This document shows, piece by piece, positions 33,201 to 46,340 of a stretch of 64,000 nt of DNA (positions are counted from its first letter, which is position 1; the number at the start of each line of letters is the position of its first letter). Origin of the DNA: Ophiocordyceps camponoti-saundersi (nom. inval.) (Eukaryota; Ascomycota; Sordariomycetes; Hypocreales; Ophiocordycipitaceae); contig PDHQ01000057.1 of the NCBI GenBank assembly GCA_003339415.1, positions 118,603 to 182,602 on the forward strand, in the 5' to 3' direction. Under the pieces are notes generated by a model. That model was not told where the DNA came from. It was given only the letters and a program-made list of their open reading frames with translations, and did no database searches. The translations under genes and the position numbers were made by a program.

Positions 33201-33922
33201 CGCTGGGCAACCAGGCGACGTCGTACATGCAGCTGGCGAACGAGACGCTGAAGATGATGAAACTGTTCACTCAGGCGCTGAGCGACTCGTTTACCATGCC
33301 GGAAATCGTGTCCCGGCTGGCGAGCATGCTCAACTACAACGTCGAGACGCTGGCCGGCAAGAAGGCGGCGGCGGAGCTGAGCGTGTCCAACAGGGACAAG
33401 TATCACTTCCGACCGATCCAGCTCATCTCGGACTTTGTCGACATTTACCTGCACCTCGGCTACTCGGCCGTCTTCGTCGATGCCGTGGCGGCGGACGGAC
33501 GATCTTACAAGCCAGAGGTGCTGGACCGGGTGTCCAAGATTCTGACGTCCAAGTCACAGAAGGAAGCGACGGAGATGGCCAAGTGGGAGGAGCTCAAGGC
33601 CAAGTTTGCCGAGGCTCGGCTTCGGCAGGACCAGGCCGAGATCGACCTCGGCGACATCCCGACCGAGTTCGAGGACCCGATCATGGGCGAGCTGATGAGG
33701 GACCCGGTGCTGCTGCCGAGCAAGCACGTGGTGGACCGGTCGACGATTGTGCAGCACCTTTTGAGCGACGCCAAGGACCCGTTTACGCGACAGCCGATGA
33801 CGATTGACGACGCGGTGCCGCAGACGGAGCTGCGTGATCGGATCGAGAAGTGGCGTCTGGACAGGGTGGCGGCTGCGCAAGCCAAGGTGGCCGAGGATGA
33901 TATGGACACGACGGAAGGATGA
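30286..33922 (+). CDS. UFD2: Ubiquitin conjugation factor E4 (UFD2), U-box protein
   Basis: UFD2 extends ubiquitin chains on substrates of the CDC48 degradation pathway (E4/E3 activity) in nucleus and cytosol. Seven exons are read: 30286-30351, 30427-31073, 31132-31345, 31409-32358, 32405-32497, 32575-32940 and 33031-33922 (1075 aa), all phase-consistent. Intron 1 appears to be GC-AG: CAG followed by GCGAGT, with a (CTG)n run inside. It is needed to join MEQ to IRARRVAKL, and retention gives an early stop. The N-terminal region contains a GVQPGVQPGVQPGEP micro-repeat. The core shows LLGPFFRISPLQPEAI, FMLNVTSIMDRFCEPFMD, FVNMLLNDATYVLDEAL and FHFRP-like KYHFRPIQLISDFVDIYLHL. The C-terminal U-box runs from about 33661 to 33870 (FEDPIMGELMRDPVLLPSKH, then DPFTRQPMT). 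Length and order match fungal UFD2. Confidence 0.95.
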
Positions 33923-34680
33923 AGTAGCCGTTTGTTTTCGACTGCCTGCTTGGGCCTTTTTTTTTTCAATGTTTCCTTTTGCCCCTTTTTTTCCCAATGC
34001 CGTCTCATCCCAAGGCCGTCTTAGACGTTGATGAGGGAAAAGGGCATGACGACGTTGTGGGAGAGTAAAGGGGGGGGGTAAACAACTATATGCATGGATT
34101 TACGTTGAGCGATGATGGGGGAAACAGCCTTTTCTTTTCTTTTCCCTTCTCTTCTCGGTAAGCTGTCTCTGCTTTAGACGTCGGCTTCTATCCGTAGACT
34201 TCTCCGGCTTTAGCTTGAAGACTGTTGAAGGAGGCTAAAGAGAGAGGTCGGTTGAGCTTGAGAAAGGGATAAGCTGGGCTGGACCTAGGGTAGGTAGGTT
34301 GGAAGTTGGGGATAGTTAGTCAGGGAACTGATGATGATGATGATGATAATGATGGCCCTTTTGCTTTCTCTTATAACTCTTACATACATATATGCCTTGA
34401 GGCACTTGCCGGGGGATAAGAGAAAGCACAGGGGCCGACCATGTGCATATTAGTCAGATGGCCATCGACAGATACTACTATCCGTATAGATATGTAAGTA
34501 TGTAGGCAGTTGGGTGATGGTTCCATCCTCACACCCTCCCCTCCCCCTTTTTCTTCTGCTCCTAGCCCCGGTCCCTGATATATCCATCTAGGTATACACA
34601 CACACATATATATATCTTCATCAATCTCATCCACTCTCATCTCAGCTCAATTCCCTCACCCCAAAACTTCTCACCTCACA
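33923..34680. other. Intergenic region between UFD2 and the APH-like gene
   Basis: 758 bp with T- and G-rich 3' flank, (GAT)n near 34330-34347, TACATA and (AC)n/(TA)n stretches, and a CT/CA-rich leader just before 34681. No gene is supported. Confidence 0.6.
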
Positions 34681-35463
34681 ATGCCGCCCGTAACGAACCA
34701 CATGCTCAACGCCCGTCGCGAAAGCAACTGCATAGCCTACACCCCCGAACGCAAATACTACCACGTCGACAAGACATGGATCAAGCGCAGCCTCCGTCCA
34801 AGCGAATGGCAGACCAACCCCTTCACAGGCTCCCTCTCCGTCCCCCGCTTCGCAACAGAGAGGATCGTGAACGAGGCTGCTTCCCTGCGCTTCGTCGCGG
34901 ATAATACTGATATCCCCGTCCCCAGGTTACACGCTTGCTTTGAGGATAACGATGCAGCTTACCTTGTTATGGAGTTCGTTGATGGCCTTAGTATGGCTGA
35001 TCTTGAGATTGAGCAGAGGAGGGTTGTGGAGGCTGAGTTGGAGCTTCATGTCGAGACGTTGAGGGGTTTGAAGTCTGATGTTTGGGGGGGACCATCTGGA
35101 ATCGTAGGTTTTTTTTTTTTTTAACCCCTCGCTTGCCCTTCTCCTGAAGCTGACACGTTAAAACGACAGGTCCTCCCCCCCTATCGAATAATGGCCAAGT
35201 CAGCTCGACCAGAGTGGAAGATGAAGACAAGGGAAAGCAAAGACCTCGTCTTCTGCCACAACGACCTATCGACGCACAACGTCATCGTCGACCCGGAAAC
35301 GCTAAAGGTGAAAGCCATTCTCGACTGGGAATACGCAGGTTTCTTCCCGATGGAGTTTGAGGCTATGTTCTTTCGTCGGAATGGACCGTCTGTTGCGCTT
35401 GAGGGGGAGGTCGATGATGAGGAGCAGCTGCTGGAGATTATGTACGAGAATGAGGATAAGTGA
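34681..35463 (+). CDS. Aminoglycoside-phosphotransferase-like (APH family) protein
   Basis: A small-molecule kinase-fold protein; the substrate is unknown, and fungal members are a large uncharacterised family rather than resistance enzymes. Two exons, 34681-35103 and 35170-35463, give 238 aa. The 66-bp intron starts GTAGGT and includes a T-run. Visible kinase-fold features are an N-lobe with the segment FATERIVNEAASLRFV, the hinge-like YLVMEFVDGLSMADL, the catalytic loop CHNDLSTHNVIVDP (H-x-D-x4-N) and the metal-binding ILDWEYAGFFP. A glycine-rich ATP loop is not obvious, and the protein is shorter than most APH proteins. It lies in tandem downstream of UFD2. Confidence 0.8.
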
Positions 35464-35721
35464 GAGAGGTTTTGCGATTGCATTGCTCAAAGGAGTGTTG
35501 TAGAGTTAAAATAACAACGACATATAATCACCCGTTTCTCCTCCAGCACATGTAGACCTGTCCTGCTGTAAAGACTGGCAGTCCTCATCATCTCAACCGA
35601 CATGCCCATATGCAAAACCATCTGCCTCCAACCCAAAGATAGAGAGCCGACTGGGGGAAAAGGGCGACAGAGGGTTTAGAATGAGATGAGCCTGTGGTGG
35701 TAATGAAAACGTGTCAGAGCC

Positions 35722-35789
<68 letters not shown>

Positions 35790-35877
35790 ACCCCCCNNNN
35801 NNNNNNAGGAGGTCTTGGTGTTAGGGTGTTGCGATGTTTTTTTGTTTTCTTGTTTTTTGTTGGTGACGAATTGCGGG

Positions 35878-35908
<31 letters not shown>

Positions 35909-36872
35909 AACTCATACACGTATGTATTGCGCATACCTATCCCCGCAACGAAGAGATCCGCCTCAGTTTCTCACGCGAGGTTTCGGCTTCGGCTTCGACT
36001 TCGGATGGATGCTAGCCCATGGACAACCAGGCTGCCCGGAGAAGTAGTAGACGCCGCAGACATTGCACTGAACGACTTGAGAATTCATCTTTAGTGATGA
36101 AAGAAGGCAATTCACCGCTGACAGAATGGTTATGTTTCTTTCTCTCAGGAAACGGCTCAAGACACTCGTGGGCTTACCGTCTATTTTATGTTGTTCGCAG
36201 GACGGCCATCTCACAACTTGGTGAAAGCCTTGGACAGATTCCATGCTCTATCCTACTCACCTGCCTACCTGTCTGCTCGCCTTCCGGCCTGTTAAGCGGC
36301 CTCCCTCCGTGTGACTAACAGGTCATTCATCATCATCGTCAGACCTCGGAGCCTAGAGTTGAGAGTGAAAGGACCACAAAGGTTTCATCGTATATCAGGC
36401 TGCTGGCCAAGTAATCACTGCGTCTATAAGACAGATATAGAAGATGGCCGAGCCACCTGCAAGGACAGACATGACTCACTTCGTTCCCATTGCGGCCATT
36501 GCCGAACGATCCCTGGCAAAGAGTTCGTATATGTATGATAATAGCCGCTCAAACCAAACGAACCAACCAAAAGTACGCGGCCGCCCAAACCTGGCCATGG
36601 ATGACAAGGAGGCTATGTTGAGATATTGGTTAGTTATGCATAGTACTATTACTATCGTCCGACGACGACCAACTCACCATCAAATCCCAAAGGTATCCGA
36701 GATGAACAGAATCAAATACCCACCTGCACGTACATAGATACCGAATGTGCCTCCCGAGACACGGTCCCTTCCGGCCCCGCCCGGATCCGTGCCACGGCCC
36801 CACCCCGCGCCGAACATGGAAGCTTTGCTTTAGCCCTGGGCCCAAACTGTGTACCGGCTCGGCCGCCTACCA
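35464..36872. other. Intergenic region with poly-C runs and an assembly gap
   Basis: About 1.4 kb between the APH-like stop and the PKS stop (convergent). It includes C-runs at 35723-35789 (67 C) and 35883-35908 (26 C), the N gap at 35797-35806, and otherwise unique sequence without coding signal. A TGACTCA lies near 36472. Sequence could be missing at the gap. Confidence 0.55.
35797..35806. other. Assembly gap (10 N)
   Basis: Ten N bases follow a 67-base poly-C run plus ACCCCCC. The true gap size is unknown. Confidence 0.99.
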
Positions 36873-39800
36873 TCACGGCGGCAAATCCTCATCGCATCCG
36901 ACCATGGCCTCAAGCGTCTCCCGAATCAGCTTCCGATTCCGGTGGATGAACCAGTGATCGCCGTCGACCTTGATCAGCCTAAACTCCGCGCCGCCCGCCT
37001 CCCTCCGCCATTCGTCCATCTCGTCAGGGTAGACGACGTCGTCCTGCATGGCGGCGAATGCCGTGATGGGCACGTCCAGCGCTTCCTCCGAGTCGTCGTA
37101 TCGGTAGCTCAGTAGCATAGGCCCATCCTTACTTATGCCGTGCGTGGTGGACCGCACAAAGTCGGCGTCGTCGACGTAGCGCGACACGGCGAGCATGTAC
37201 TCCGGGTTCAGGTTTTCGTACAGGCCCTGCAGCAGCACGTCGCGCTTCTGCCACACGTGTCCGAGGCACGGGGCGATGGTTCCCGTCACCACGAGACGGG
37301 GCAGCTTCTTCTCTACTTCTCCGTCTCCCTTCCACGTCCGGCGCACCGCACGAAGCGTCAAGAAGGCGATCAGGCCGCCCAAGGAGTGGCCCCAGATGAC
37401 GTCACGATCCGACAGATTATAGCCGCCCAGTAGTAAATTGCTGGCGATCTCCTCGGCGACGACGAAGGCGTCTTGGGGACAGGGCTCGTCCGACCGGTTC
37501 TCCCGGCCAGGCAGCTGCACGGCCGAGACGTCGAAGCCTGCAGGCGGGTCGGTGAGAAAATGCGCGAAAAGGCTGGCACCGGTGCCCATTGAATGGAAAC
37601 ATATGAGCTTTGCGAGACCTTCACTCCGCGGCGGCTTGCCCCTGACGAACATGGGAGATACGGGGTAGATGCCGTCTGGAAGAGATGTTGGCCGACCGCC
37701 TCTCGTAGCGCCGAGGCTGGAGTCAGTGGTCGCAGCCGCCACCGCCGACGGCTGGCCGCTGTCGTACGAGGCGGCCACTACGGCCGCAATCTCCCGAAGG
37801 GTCGGACCTGTGAGCAGCTTCATGATGGCGTAGCGCACGCGGAACTCGCGGAGGATCATGCTGCTGATTTGCGTCAGGGTGATGGAGTCGGCCGCATATG
37901 AGTCGATCTTATCGTCCGGCGACACCTGTGCTGTCTCGAGACCGACGACGCGCGCCAAGCCGGTCCGCAGCCTGGTGGTGATGGCGTCCAATAGCTCATC
38001 GCGGGAGAGGCCGGACAGCGAACCCTTAGAGGCGCAGGCGGAGGCCAACGACAAGGACTGTCGAGACGACGTATTGTTGAGGTGGCTGAATGCCGTATCA
38101 TATTCCAAGTGCGGGTAGGCCTTGAGCCACATTCCCCAGTCGATCGACAGGGGCATGCGTGTCACGGTGCGGTCGAGCATGGCCCGCTCGAGGGCCCCGA
38201 GCACGGCAGACAACAGCATGTCTCGGTGGCCTTCGGAAGACAGGATGTCGACCACCTTCTGCGCCAGCGTCGACTTGCGCGTCATGCCGGCGTATGTGCC
38301 CAGCAGGCCGAGGTTCACCGACAGAGCAGGGAGCCCCCTGCTATGGCGGTAATGTGCCAACCCGTCAAGGTAGCGACTGGATGACGAGTAGTTCGTCTGG
38401 CCGGCGAAGCTCAGGGTCGCGGATATGGAGGAGATGAGTACGAAGAAGTCCAGCGGCAGGTCTACAACAGCCGCGTGCAGGTTCCACCCGCCGAGCGCCT
38501 TCGGCCGGAAGACCTTCCAGTAGTCGTCCATTGAGCTGTTGTGCGCGTACATGTCGTGCAGAACAGCAGCCGAGTGAACGATGCCTGCAACTGGCGGATG
38601 AGCTGGGTCGTGGATGAGGGACTTGACCGCCTGGGCATCCGTCACATCGGCGGCAACCAGCTTGGCAATGGTGCCTCGCCGCCTTATACTAGCGAGGAGC
38701 ATCTCGTCTTCGTTAGTCTTCAGCCCGCTACGACTCACAAGTAGTAGGTGTCGCGCCCCTCGGTCGGCGAGGAACTTGGCTATCTGCAAGCCGAGGCCGC
38801 TGCTGCCACCCGTGACAAGGTAGCTCCTGTCGGGACGGAGTTCCAGGTAGGTAGGCCGCTCAGCCATGAGCCAGTAGTCCCGGTCGCCGTTACACATCAT
38901 GATGGCGGCCTTGCCAATCACTCTGGACCGTAGGAGATCCTTGAGGGCAGAAGACAGCTTGGTGACGGGGTATTCCGTGACAGGAGGAGGCTTTAGCTTG
39001 CCGGCTTCGAGGAGCTCAAACACCTCGCTCCATAGCCGGCTGTGAATGTCGGCCTTCAATATCGGTAGGCGGTCCATGTCGACTACGAAGATTGAAACGT
39101 CATCTCTGAACTGGGCAAGCTTCGTGTGACCTCTCGTCGTTGTCTTGCCCGTGTCGACAAAGCGGCCGAAAGGAGCCAGGCAGGCAGCAGACTGAACAAG
39201 CAGTGCGCCGCTGAGGCAGTTGAGAACCACGTCGACGCCGCGGCCCTTGGTGGCTGCCATGACCGACTCGCGGAACGTCAGGGAGCGGGAGTCAAAAACG
39301 CTCTCGACACCGAGGCCCTGCACGTGTTTTCGCCTCTCCGGGCTCCCAGCTGTGGCCAAGATGCGCGCGCCTCGAAGTTTGGCGACTTGGATGGCAGCCA
39401 GACCAACGCCGCCGGCCGCAGCGTGAATAAGGACACTTTCTCCCGACGATAGACGGGCAAGCTTGTCCAGGGCGTAGTAGGCCGTGAGGTAGGCCACAGG
39501 AATACAAGCTGCCTGTGCGCTTGTAAGGCCGTTGGGTATTGGCATCACGAGGTCTTGATGAGCCGGAACCTTGCCGCTAAAGCCGCGAGCCACGCGAGCC
39601 ATGACTCTCTGACCGAGATCAAGATTCTTGACATTTGTTCCGCGCTCGAGGACCGTGCCGGCGACTTCTCGCCCCAGGCTGAAGCCGGAGAGGCCCTTGT
39701 CTGCGCTCTCTAGACCTGCAGCCGTGCCTGTCGCGTTCAGCACGTCGTCGAAGCACAGGCCGGCAGCGTGAACGGCGATGATCACGTCGTTGGAGCCCAG

Positions 39801-42800
39801 GTCCCCCGTCGGCTGCTGCTGGCGAAAAACGATGTCTCCCACCTTGGAGCCTCCTCCCGCCGTGCTCGTCGCGTCTACTTCAAGGAAGTACGCCCCGCCG
39901 GCGGCCTTTACCCTCTCTGTCGCCGCTTTCAGAGCCTCGTTCTCGTCGACGGCTAACACTCGGCGCACGAATCGCTTCCCGTCCGGCCGGAGTGCTGTCA
40001 CCGTGTCGTGCCAAACGACGCCATGAAAGCGAAGCTCGTCTGACAGAAGCTTCCTGACCTGCACTTCATCCCCGGCCGCTCTTTGCTCCGAACAGAGGAT
40101 CGGCAGGTCGACTACTCGAACGCGACACTGCTGCTGCTCACTCGCAAAGACGCGAGAAGCAGCTTCCAACGCGGCGGCGGCTGGAATGCACCCTGCCGTA
40201 CCGTCCACAGGCGTCCGGCAGGCACCGCGGGTCAGGACGATAAAGGTGGTGGCAGTTTGCTCCGCGTGAATCCATCGTGCGATGGAGAGGATGGTGGCAA
40301 TTCCAGGACCTACAGCAGCTTCTTCGTCGTCAGTCAACGCCCCAGAGCTGCTGCGGTCCAGCACGATGAGCGAGCGCCTGTCGAGACTCAGGGGTAATTG
40401 GGAAGTGTCGAAGATGGCGCCGTCAGTGGGGACCGGGTGGAATAAGAATATGGCTCCCGGAAAGGTTTGCTCGACAATGGGCGAGACAGAAGAGTCAGGC
40501 TCCCCGATGAAGAGGACGGTCTTGAAGTCGACATCAGCACACTCGTACGGTGGCTTGTCCTGTTCCTCGAACACCGTGTCATACTCAGTCTCGGCGCCCA
40601 CTGATGTGGACAGCACGCTCTTGTTAGTGAAGCCAATCAACAGAGCCAACACACGCCCCGTAATGTCGTAGATACAGACGTCAGATGAGAAGTACGTGTC
40701 GCCAAAGTGCGTCGTATGCCCGTATACTATCACTTCCTTGACACCGCGGCAGTCGTGAACGAGCGCCTTTTCGAGTCGGTGCGGCAGATACATGTGTTTG
40801 ATGCCCAGGCCGTTCATCCAGTACGCGGATGAAGCGTGAGCGCAAGCGTCAAGCATGGCTGGGTGGAAGCGAAAGCGGTCGCTCTCGGCTTCGCATTCCT
40901 CCGGTAGCGTCACCGTCGCCAGCGTCTCGTCTCCCAGCCGCCAGACGGTCTGTACGCCACGGAAGGATTCGCCATATCGATACCCTGCTGCTTCGAGCAT
41001 GTCGTAGAAGTTGTCGCGCGAGATCTCTGTTCCCTGCTCGACACGCTGTCGTACGGACGATAAGTTGCCGGGAGCGAAGCGGCCGCTGTCGAACGTGTCC
41101 AAGTTGTTGATACGCCCCCACGAGCACATCGTCCAGCCGTCGCCCTGGCCGGCATTGGTACCAGTAACGAGTCTTGAACTCACGACAAAGTCCTTTCGAG
41201 CACTCGTTACCTCGAGCATCACCTCAGGCGGCCACTCGTTCACATCACCACTACTTCCACCTCCGCCGGTGGTGGTCGGCAGCACGAGAGCGTGCTCAAA
41301 GGTCATGTTCTCGAGCCACAGCCCTTGTCCTCCCGATACAGCACCGCCAGCCACCAGCTTGTCGGCGGCCAAGAAAGCTGTCTCTATGAACCCCGTAGCC
41401 GGGAAGATGGCGCTCTCGTCCATGACGTGGTCTCCGAGGAAAGGAGCGGCGCCTACGCTGAGGCGTAGCTTCACTATGCCGCGCGAACTATCTGATAGGG
41501 TCGATAGTCCGCCAAAGAACGGATGCTCTCCGGCCATCAGGCGATTTCGCTCGGCTTGGGGATGCTCATAGGAGTAATGCTTCCGCTGGAAGGGATAGAG
41601 CGGCAGCGTGATATGCCGCCCACCTCCGCCGTTGAAGGCATCGAGTCGGACACCGCCATCTTCGCATAGCGCAGCTGCTGCTCCAAGGATGTGGGCAAGG
41701 GCTATCACGTCGTTATCACGAGTCATGCTTGGGAGAACCTGCAGGCCCTTGATGCATGCGGCGTCGGCCGTGGTTTGCGTTCCGGACACGAGAACTGGAT
41801 GCGGCCCGATCTCGACAATCAAGGTTGGCGGCTCATCGCTGGAGAGCAAAGCCTGTACCGTCTCCGCGTACCGGACTGGGCTGCGGGCGTTTAACCACCA
41901 GTATTCCGCTGTCAAGTGCGTGCCTGATTCGCGGGCAGCGGTGACGCTGGAATAGAGCTCGACGCCGTTGACCTCCGAGCCACGATAAGGACCTAGGGCT
42001 TCAAGCAACTCATTCTCGAGCGGGTCCATGAAGCGGCTATGGTAGGGAACCTCGGTCTTTACCCAGCGCGCGAATATATCCTCATTTTCGAGCTCTTTGG
42101 CGACGATCTCCAGGCTGGGCAAGTCGCCAGCCAGGGTGGTAGTCTTGGGTCCAGTCAGCGTCGCGATCTCAACGTTTCCCGTCAGCTGGAGGTCTGAGAG
42201 AAGCTTCTTCGCCTCGGCATCCGACAAGCCGGTTGCGAGCATACCCCCCTTGCCGGCGGCTTTAACTTGGACAGTGGCCCGTAAGTATAGCATTCGTACG
42301 GTGTCTTCCATGCTCAGCGCTCCGGAAATGTGTGCCGCGGCAAGTTCTCCGATGGAGTGGCCAACGACAGCATGTGGTCTAAGGCCATACGCCATGAGGG
42401 TGCGGGCGAGCGCGATCTGTATCATAGCGATTGCAGGCTGGACAACGATGGTCCTGTTGAGCTTGGCGGCTTTGTTCGAGTCAAAGACTTCCGTCAGCAG
42501 CGAGCGGCCGGCATGCTTGATAAACAAGCTCTCAAAGGCCTTGACGGACTCGGCGAAGACAGGCTCTCGCTCTGCTAATGCTTTTCCCATGCCAGCCCAT
42601 TGCCCACCTTGTCCTGAGAAGACGAAAGCCACTCTGGTCCTTGCCGTAGCCGTGGGACGCGTGGTAGGCGACTTGTTAAGAGAGAGAATTTCCTTCGAAG
42701 ACTCGCCCCTTGCAACCATGTCCAAGTAAGCACAGAGGTGATCAGCATCTCGAACAGGAACAACGGCCAAGTGAGAGTGCCGGGTACGACGAGTGTTAAG

Positions 42801-44520
42801 ACTGTATACCACATCTGCCAGGTTCGGCTTGTGGCTCTTGACGTAGGTAGAGACATCTCTGGCTACTACTTTCAAAGCGTCAGACGACTTTGCTGATATC
42901 AAGGCAACCCGGCAATTATGGCTCGGGTTTGACTTGGCCTTGAAGGCTAGGGGCGGTTCCTCGATGATGGCGTGCGAATTCGTGCCCCCAGCACCGAACG
43001 AATTTATACCGACCACTAGCCTCTGGGACGACTTTCTTTCGAGGTCGACTGCTTTGAGCGGAATTCCGAGGCGAAGCGAGCTGAAGTCAATGGCACGATT
43101 CGGCGTCTTGTGGCTTGCTTGCGGCGGCGCCTGTCCGTGAAAGGCGGCGAGGAGCGCAGTGATGAAGCCCACGATGCCGGCGGCACCCTCGAGATGGCCG
43201 AGGTTGCCTTTGCATGAGCTAATCCACAGCGGAGTGTCGGTGAAGCCACGAGCTTGACCTAGATAGCTGCCGAGTGCACTTGCTTCTTTCGGATCACCCA
43301 CAACCGTGCCCGGTCCATGGGCTTGAACATAGGAAACAGCAGCTGGATCGACGCCTGCCTGTTGGTAGACGTCACGGAGAAGGGTCGTCTGCGCCTCGAC
43401 GCTTGGGACGGTGATACCCTCAGGCGTGTGCCCGTTCGAGTTGACGAGGGAACCGCGCACAAGACCGTAGATCCTGTCGCAGTCCTCGATGGCACGGCTC
43501 AGGGGCTTCAAGTAAACCATGCCGGAGCCCTCGCTACGGACATATCCGTTGCCTTGGGCGTCAAAGCTTCGACAGATGCCGTCGGGTGATAGAAAGCCGG
43601 CTTGGCCAAGGACAATGGTTGATTCGGGACGTAGCAGCGCGTTCACGCCACCCGCCACCGCCGCATCGGCTTCTCCTGACCAGATGCTCTGACAGGCGAG
43701 GTGCAGCGCCACCATGCTCGATGAACACGCCGTGTCGAGCGAGACGCTTGGTCCACGCAGGTCAAGGTTGTATGACACGCGGTTGGCGAGCGCTGCCACG
43801 TTGATGCCAGACGCGGTGTGTGGTCCGGCGAAGTCCCGGACTGCGGAATCAGACTGCATGCACATGTGGTCATACATGAAGCCTCCGATGAAGCAGCTGG
43901 TTCGCGATCCCGCTACTTTTTCCATTGGTACACCGCCATCTTCAAGTGCGTGATATGCGGCTTCCAGGGCCAGTCGCTGTTGCGGATCCAACACGGCAGC
44001 CTCGGACGGGAACATGTTGAAGAAGGGAGCGTCAAAGGCATATACATCATCTAGAAACCCGCCACGACGGGAGCGGACGGAACCTTGCTTCCGTGCGTCG
44101 GAGTCGTGGAAGTAGTTCTTATCGAACCGGTCCGGGGGCACTTCTGATAAAAGATCCTGACCGTCGAGGAGAGCTGACCATAGGCTTGAAGCCGAGTCGA
44201 TACCCCCTGGGAGACGGAGTCCGATGCCCACAACTGCGATAGGCTCGCGGGCAGGTCGATGGATAGTATCGGGCTGAGGGTTTCCGTTACGTTCCGTAGT
44301 GTTGCTATCGCAGTCATTGAAGGTTCTTGGTTCTCCAAAGCTGCCGAGGTGATCCGCCTGTGATGCAGATATGAGCAGATGCCTTTGAAGAATGTTGATA
44401 ATTGATTGTACTCACATCAGGGTTGCCGTTGCTGTGACCAATTTTGTTGACATCCCTGGCCGGATCGTGAAAACCAATTGACGGATTACCGGTATCCAAA
44501 CTGGGTTTGGGAATCGTCAT
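36873..44520 (-). CDS. Highly reducing type I polyketide synthase with C-terminal thioesterase
   Basis: A multidomain synthase building a reduced polyketide or fatty-acid-like chain. Exon 1 is 44416-44520 (35 codons) and exon 2 is 36873-44357, joined over a 58-bp intron to restore EPIAVVGIGLRLPGG; total about 2529 aa. Domains in order: ketosynthase (DTACSSS, Cys246; AHGPGT, His382; GHLEG, His423), malonyl/acyl transferase (GHSIGE, Ser703), dehydratase (LGDHVMDES, His1012; HPAMLD), a linker without a SAM-binding motif, enoyl reductase (HAAAGGVGLAAIQVAK), ketoreductase (YLVTGGSSGLGLQ), carrier protein (AADSITL, Ser2193) and a type II-like thioesterase (FHSMGTGASLFAHF; GHSLGG, Ser2360; GDHW, His2503). 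Oddities are HGPGT instead of HGTGT in the KS, and Ser for the usual Asn after the KR tyrosine (NYSSSSRYLD). No methyltransferase is seen. The product is unknown. No tailoring genes are recognisable on either side. Confidence 0.94.
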
Positions 44521-46340
44521 ATCAACAGAACAAGTCGAATTTTCAAGGCAAAACCGTTGTTAACTATGGCAAAGCGTTTCCGTTTAATGCTTGAAGCTGG
44601 ATAAGCCCCTATAATATTGCAGTTAGACTGGATACTAGAAGTGCAAACGGTGGCCTTTTTATGATGAAACCTCGAGGCATGGAGCCACATCAGCCGCACG
44701 CAGAGTCTTCTACTGTATAACTTGGCCAACTCATCTTCAAAGTCCGAGCCAATCTCGTTTCCTGTCAAGACCGTCACCTCCCAACAAGGTAGGCTAGGCG
44801 AAGGTCACCTTGTCTGTAGGAGAAGTCACAGCACTGGTCTCTCGAGAACACCTGCTTACCAGACTGACGATACGCTACGCAATATGCCATGCATTTGCAG
44901 TACCGTCATCTGCAGATTCGCGGGAAGCAGCCATTATATACATATTAACAGGCAATCATCACGCAGAAACGATCATGTGGGTGTGCAGACTCGTGTAGAA
45001 TATCCGTATGAAGCCTACATATCACGAAGCAGCAGTAACGGTGATCTTGCACAAGTTTTCGCGCGGAATACTGAGACTCAACTGTTTAAAAAGGCCAATA
45101 GTCGAAGATTCATAGATAGTCTGCTTGTGTCTGTGTAAACGGGCTTACCTGGTAAAGGCAAAAGACAGAGTCAACAGAGATCTTGACCGCGTGGAGTTGT
45201 GCGGGCTGCTGAGAAACTCATTCATAAGGCTATGAAATGTAGTTATACACACATATGTATGCCGAGCAATTCGTATGTACGTTAGCTGTGGGTGACAGAC
45301 AGACATATAAGCATGTTGGGAAACACCACAGAGCTGGACGCACCGGTATAAACAACAGGTAATTTACCTACCAAGTTATGAGCGTTGAAAGTTGCAGGGC
45401 TGGGGCAACGGCCATGACCATGGCTCATACTGCTTAACTGACGACGCAGAATTGGATGCAAGTCCCGCGAGCAAATCGCCCACATCGACCGACATCACGT
45501 ATGTGCGTCTCTGCTTGCTGTCAATACAGAGCCTCGACGGACAGAGATGCTCGAGCTAAGCAATCGTGTAAGGAGTTAAATTAAGTGGCGCTCTTACTTT
45601 CCGTACACGGAGCACCCACCAGCCTCACTCGAGAAGGATCATTGTCTGATGATGCACCTTCAGGGGCGAGGTGAACGATTTTCACATTCGCAACTATGAT
45701 TTCCTGCTTATCATCGTGTGAATATGTACTTTACATCTGGATGCCTCACCTTATACGAGCCGCTCATACGGAGCTAGAATAGAGTACATGGGTATCATGC
45801 AGTGTGGAGGGTGCATGGTGACTGTGATGACGATGTTGATGCGAGATCCTATCTAGGCTAACCTTGAGAGATCACGTGTTACCAGCTGGCTACGACGGCA
45901 GCCCCCGGAAAGGTCCTGAGTTCATACCCTAACCCTAACCAGATAGGTAAACTCTGATCTCTGCACCTCGGGCGAGTAATGAGATAGAGTCATCCGATGG
46001 AGAACTTGGATGAACAGGAGAAAAAGTCAACAAAAGATGATCTTCCGCAAGCTTAAGAGGTGCCAATTTATATCGCAAGCCGTGTCCGCCGTGCCCTCCA
46101 GACTCCCAGCCGGTTGCCACCCCTCCCCCAGGGAAACTCCTTCAGCCCCTCACAGTCGAGCCCAGACGAAGGTTGAGAAGGGGGGTCGCTTAGGTCTGGG
46201 CGGCCCCTCCACTGGTCAAGGCAGCGAAACGTTTCGTCCGATTCGTCAGGCTTCACAACGCTTTCTATCGTCAAGCTCGATGCATGCATGTTCATATACA
46301 TAGGAAGGAAAGGGTGTAAGTGATGTGTTCGCCGGTGCTA

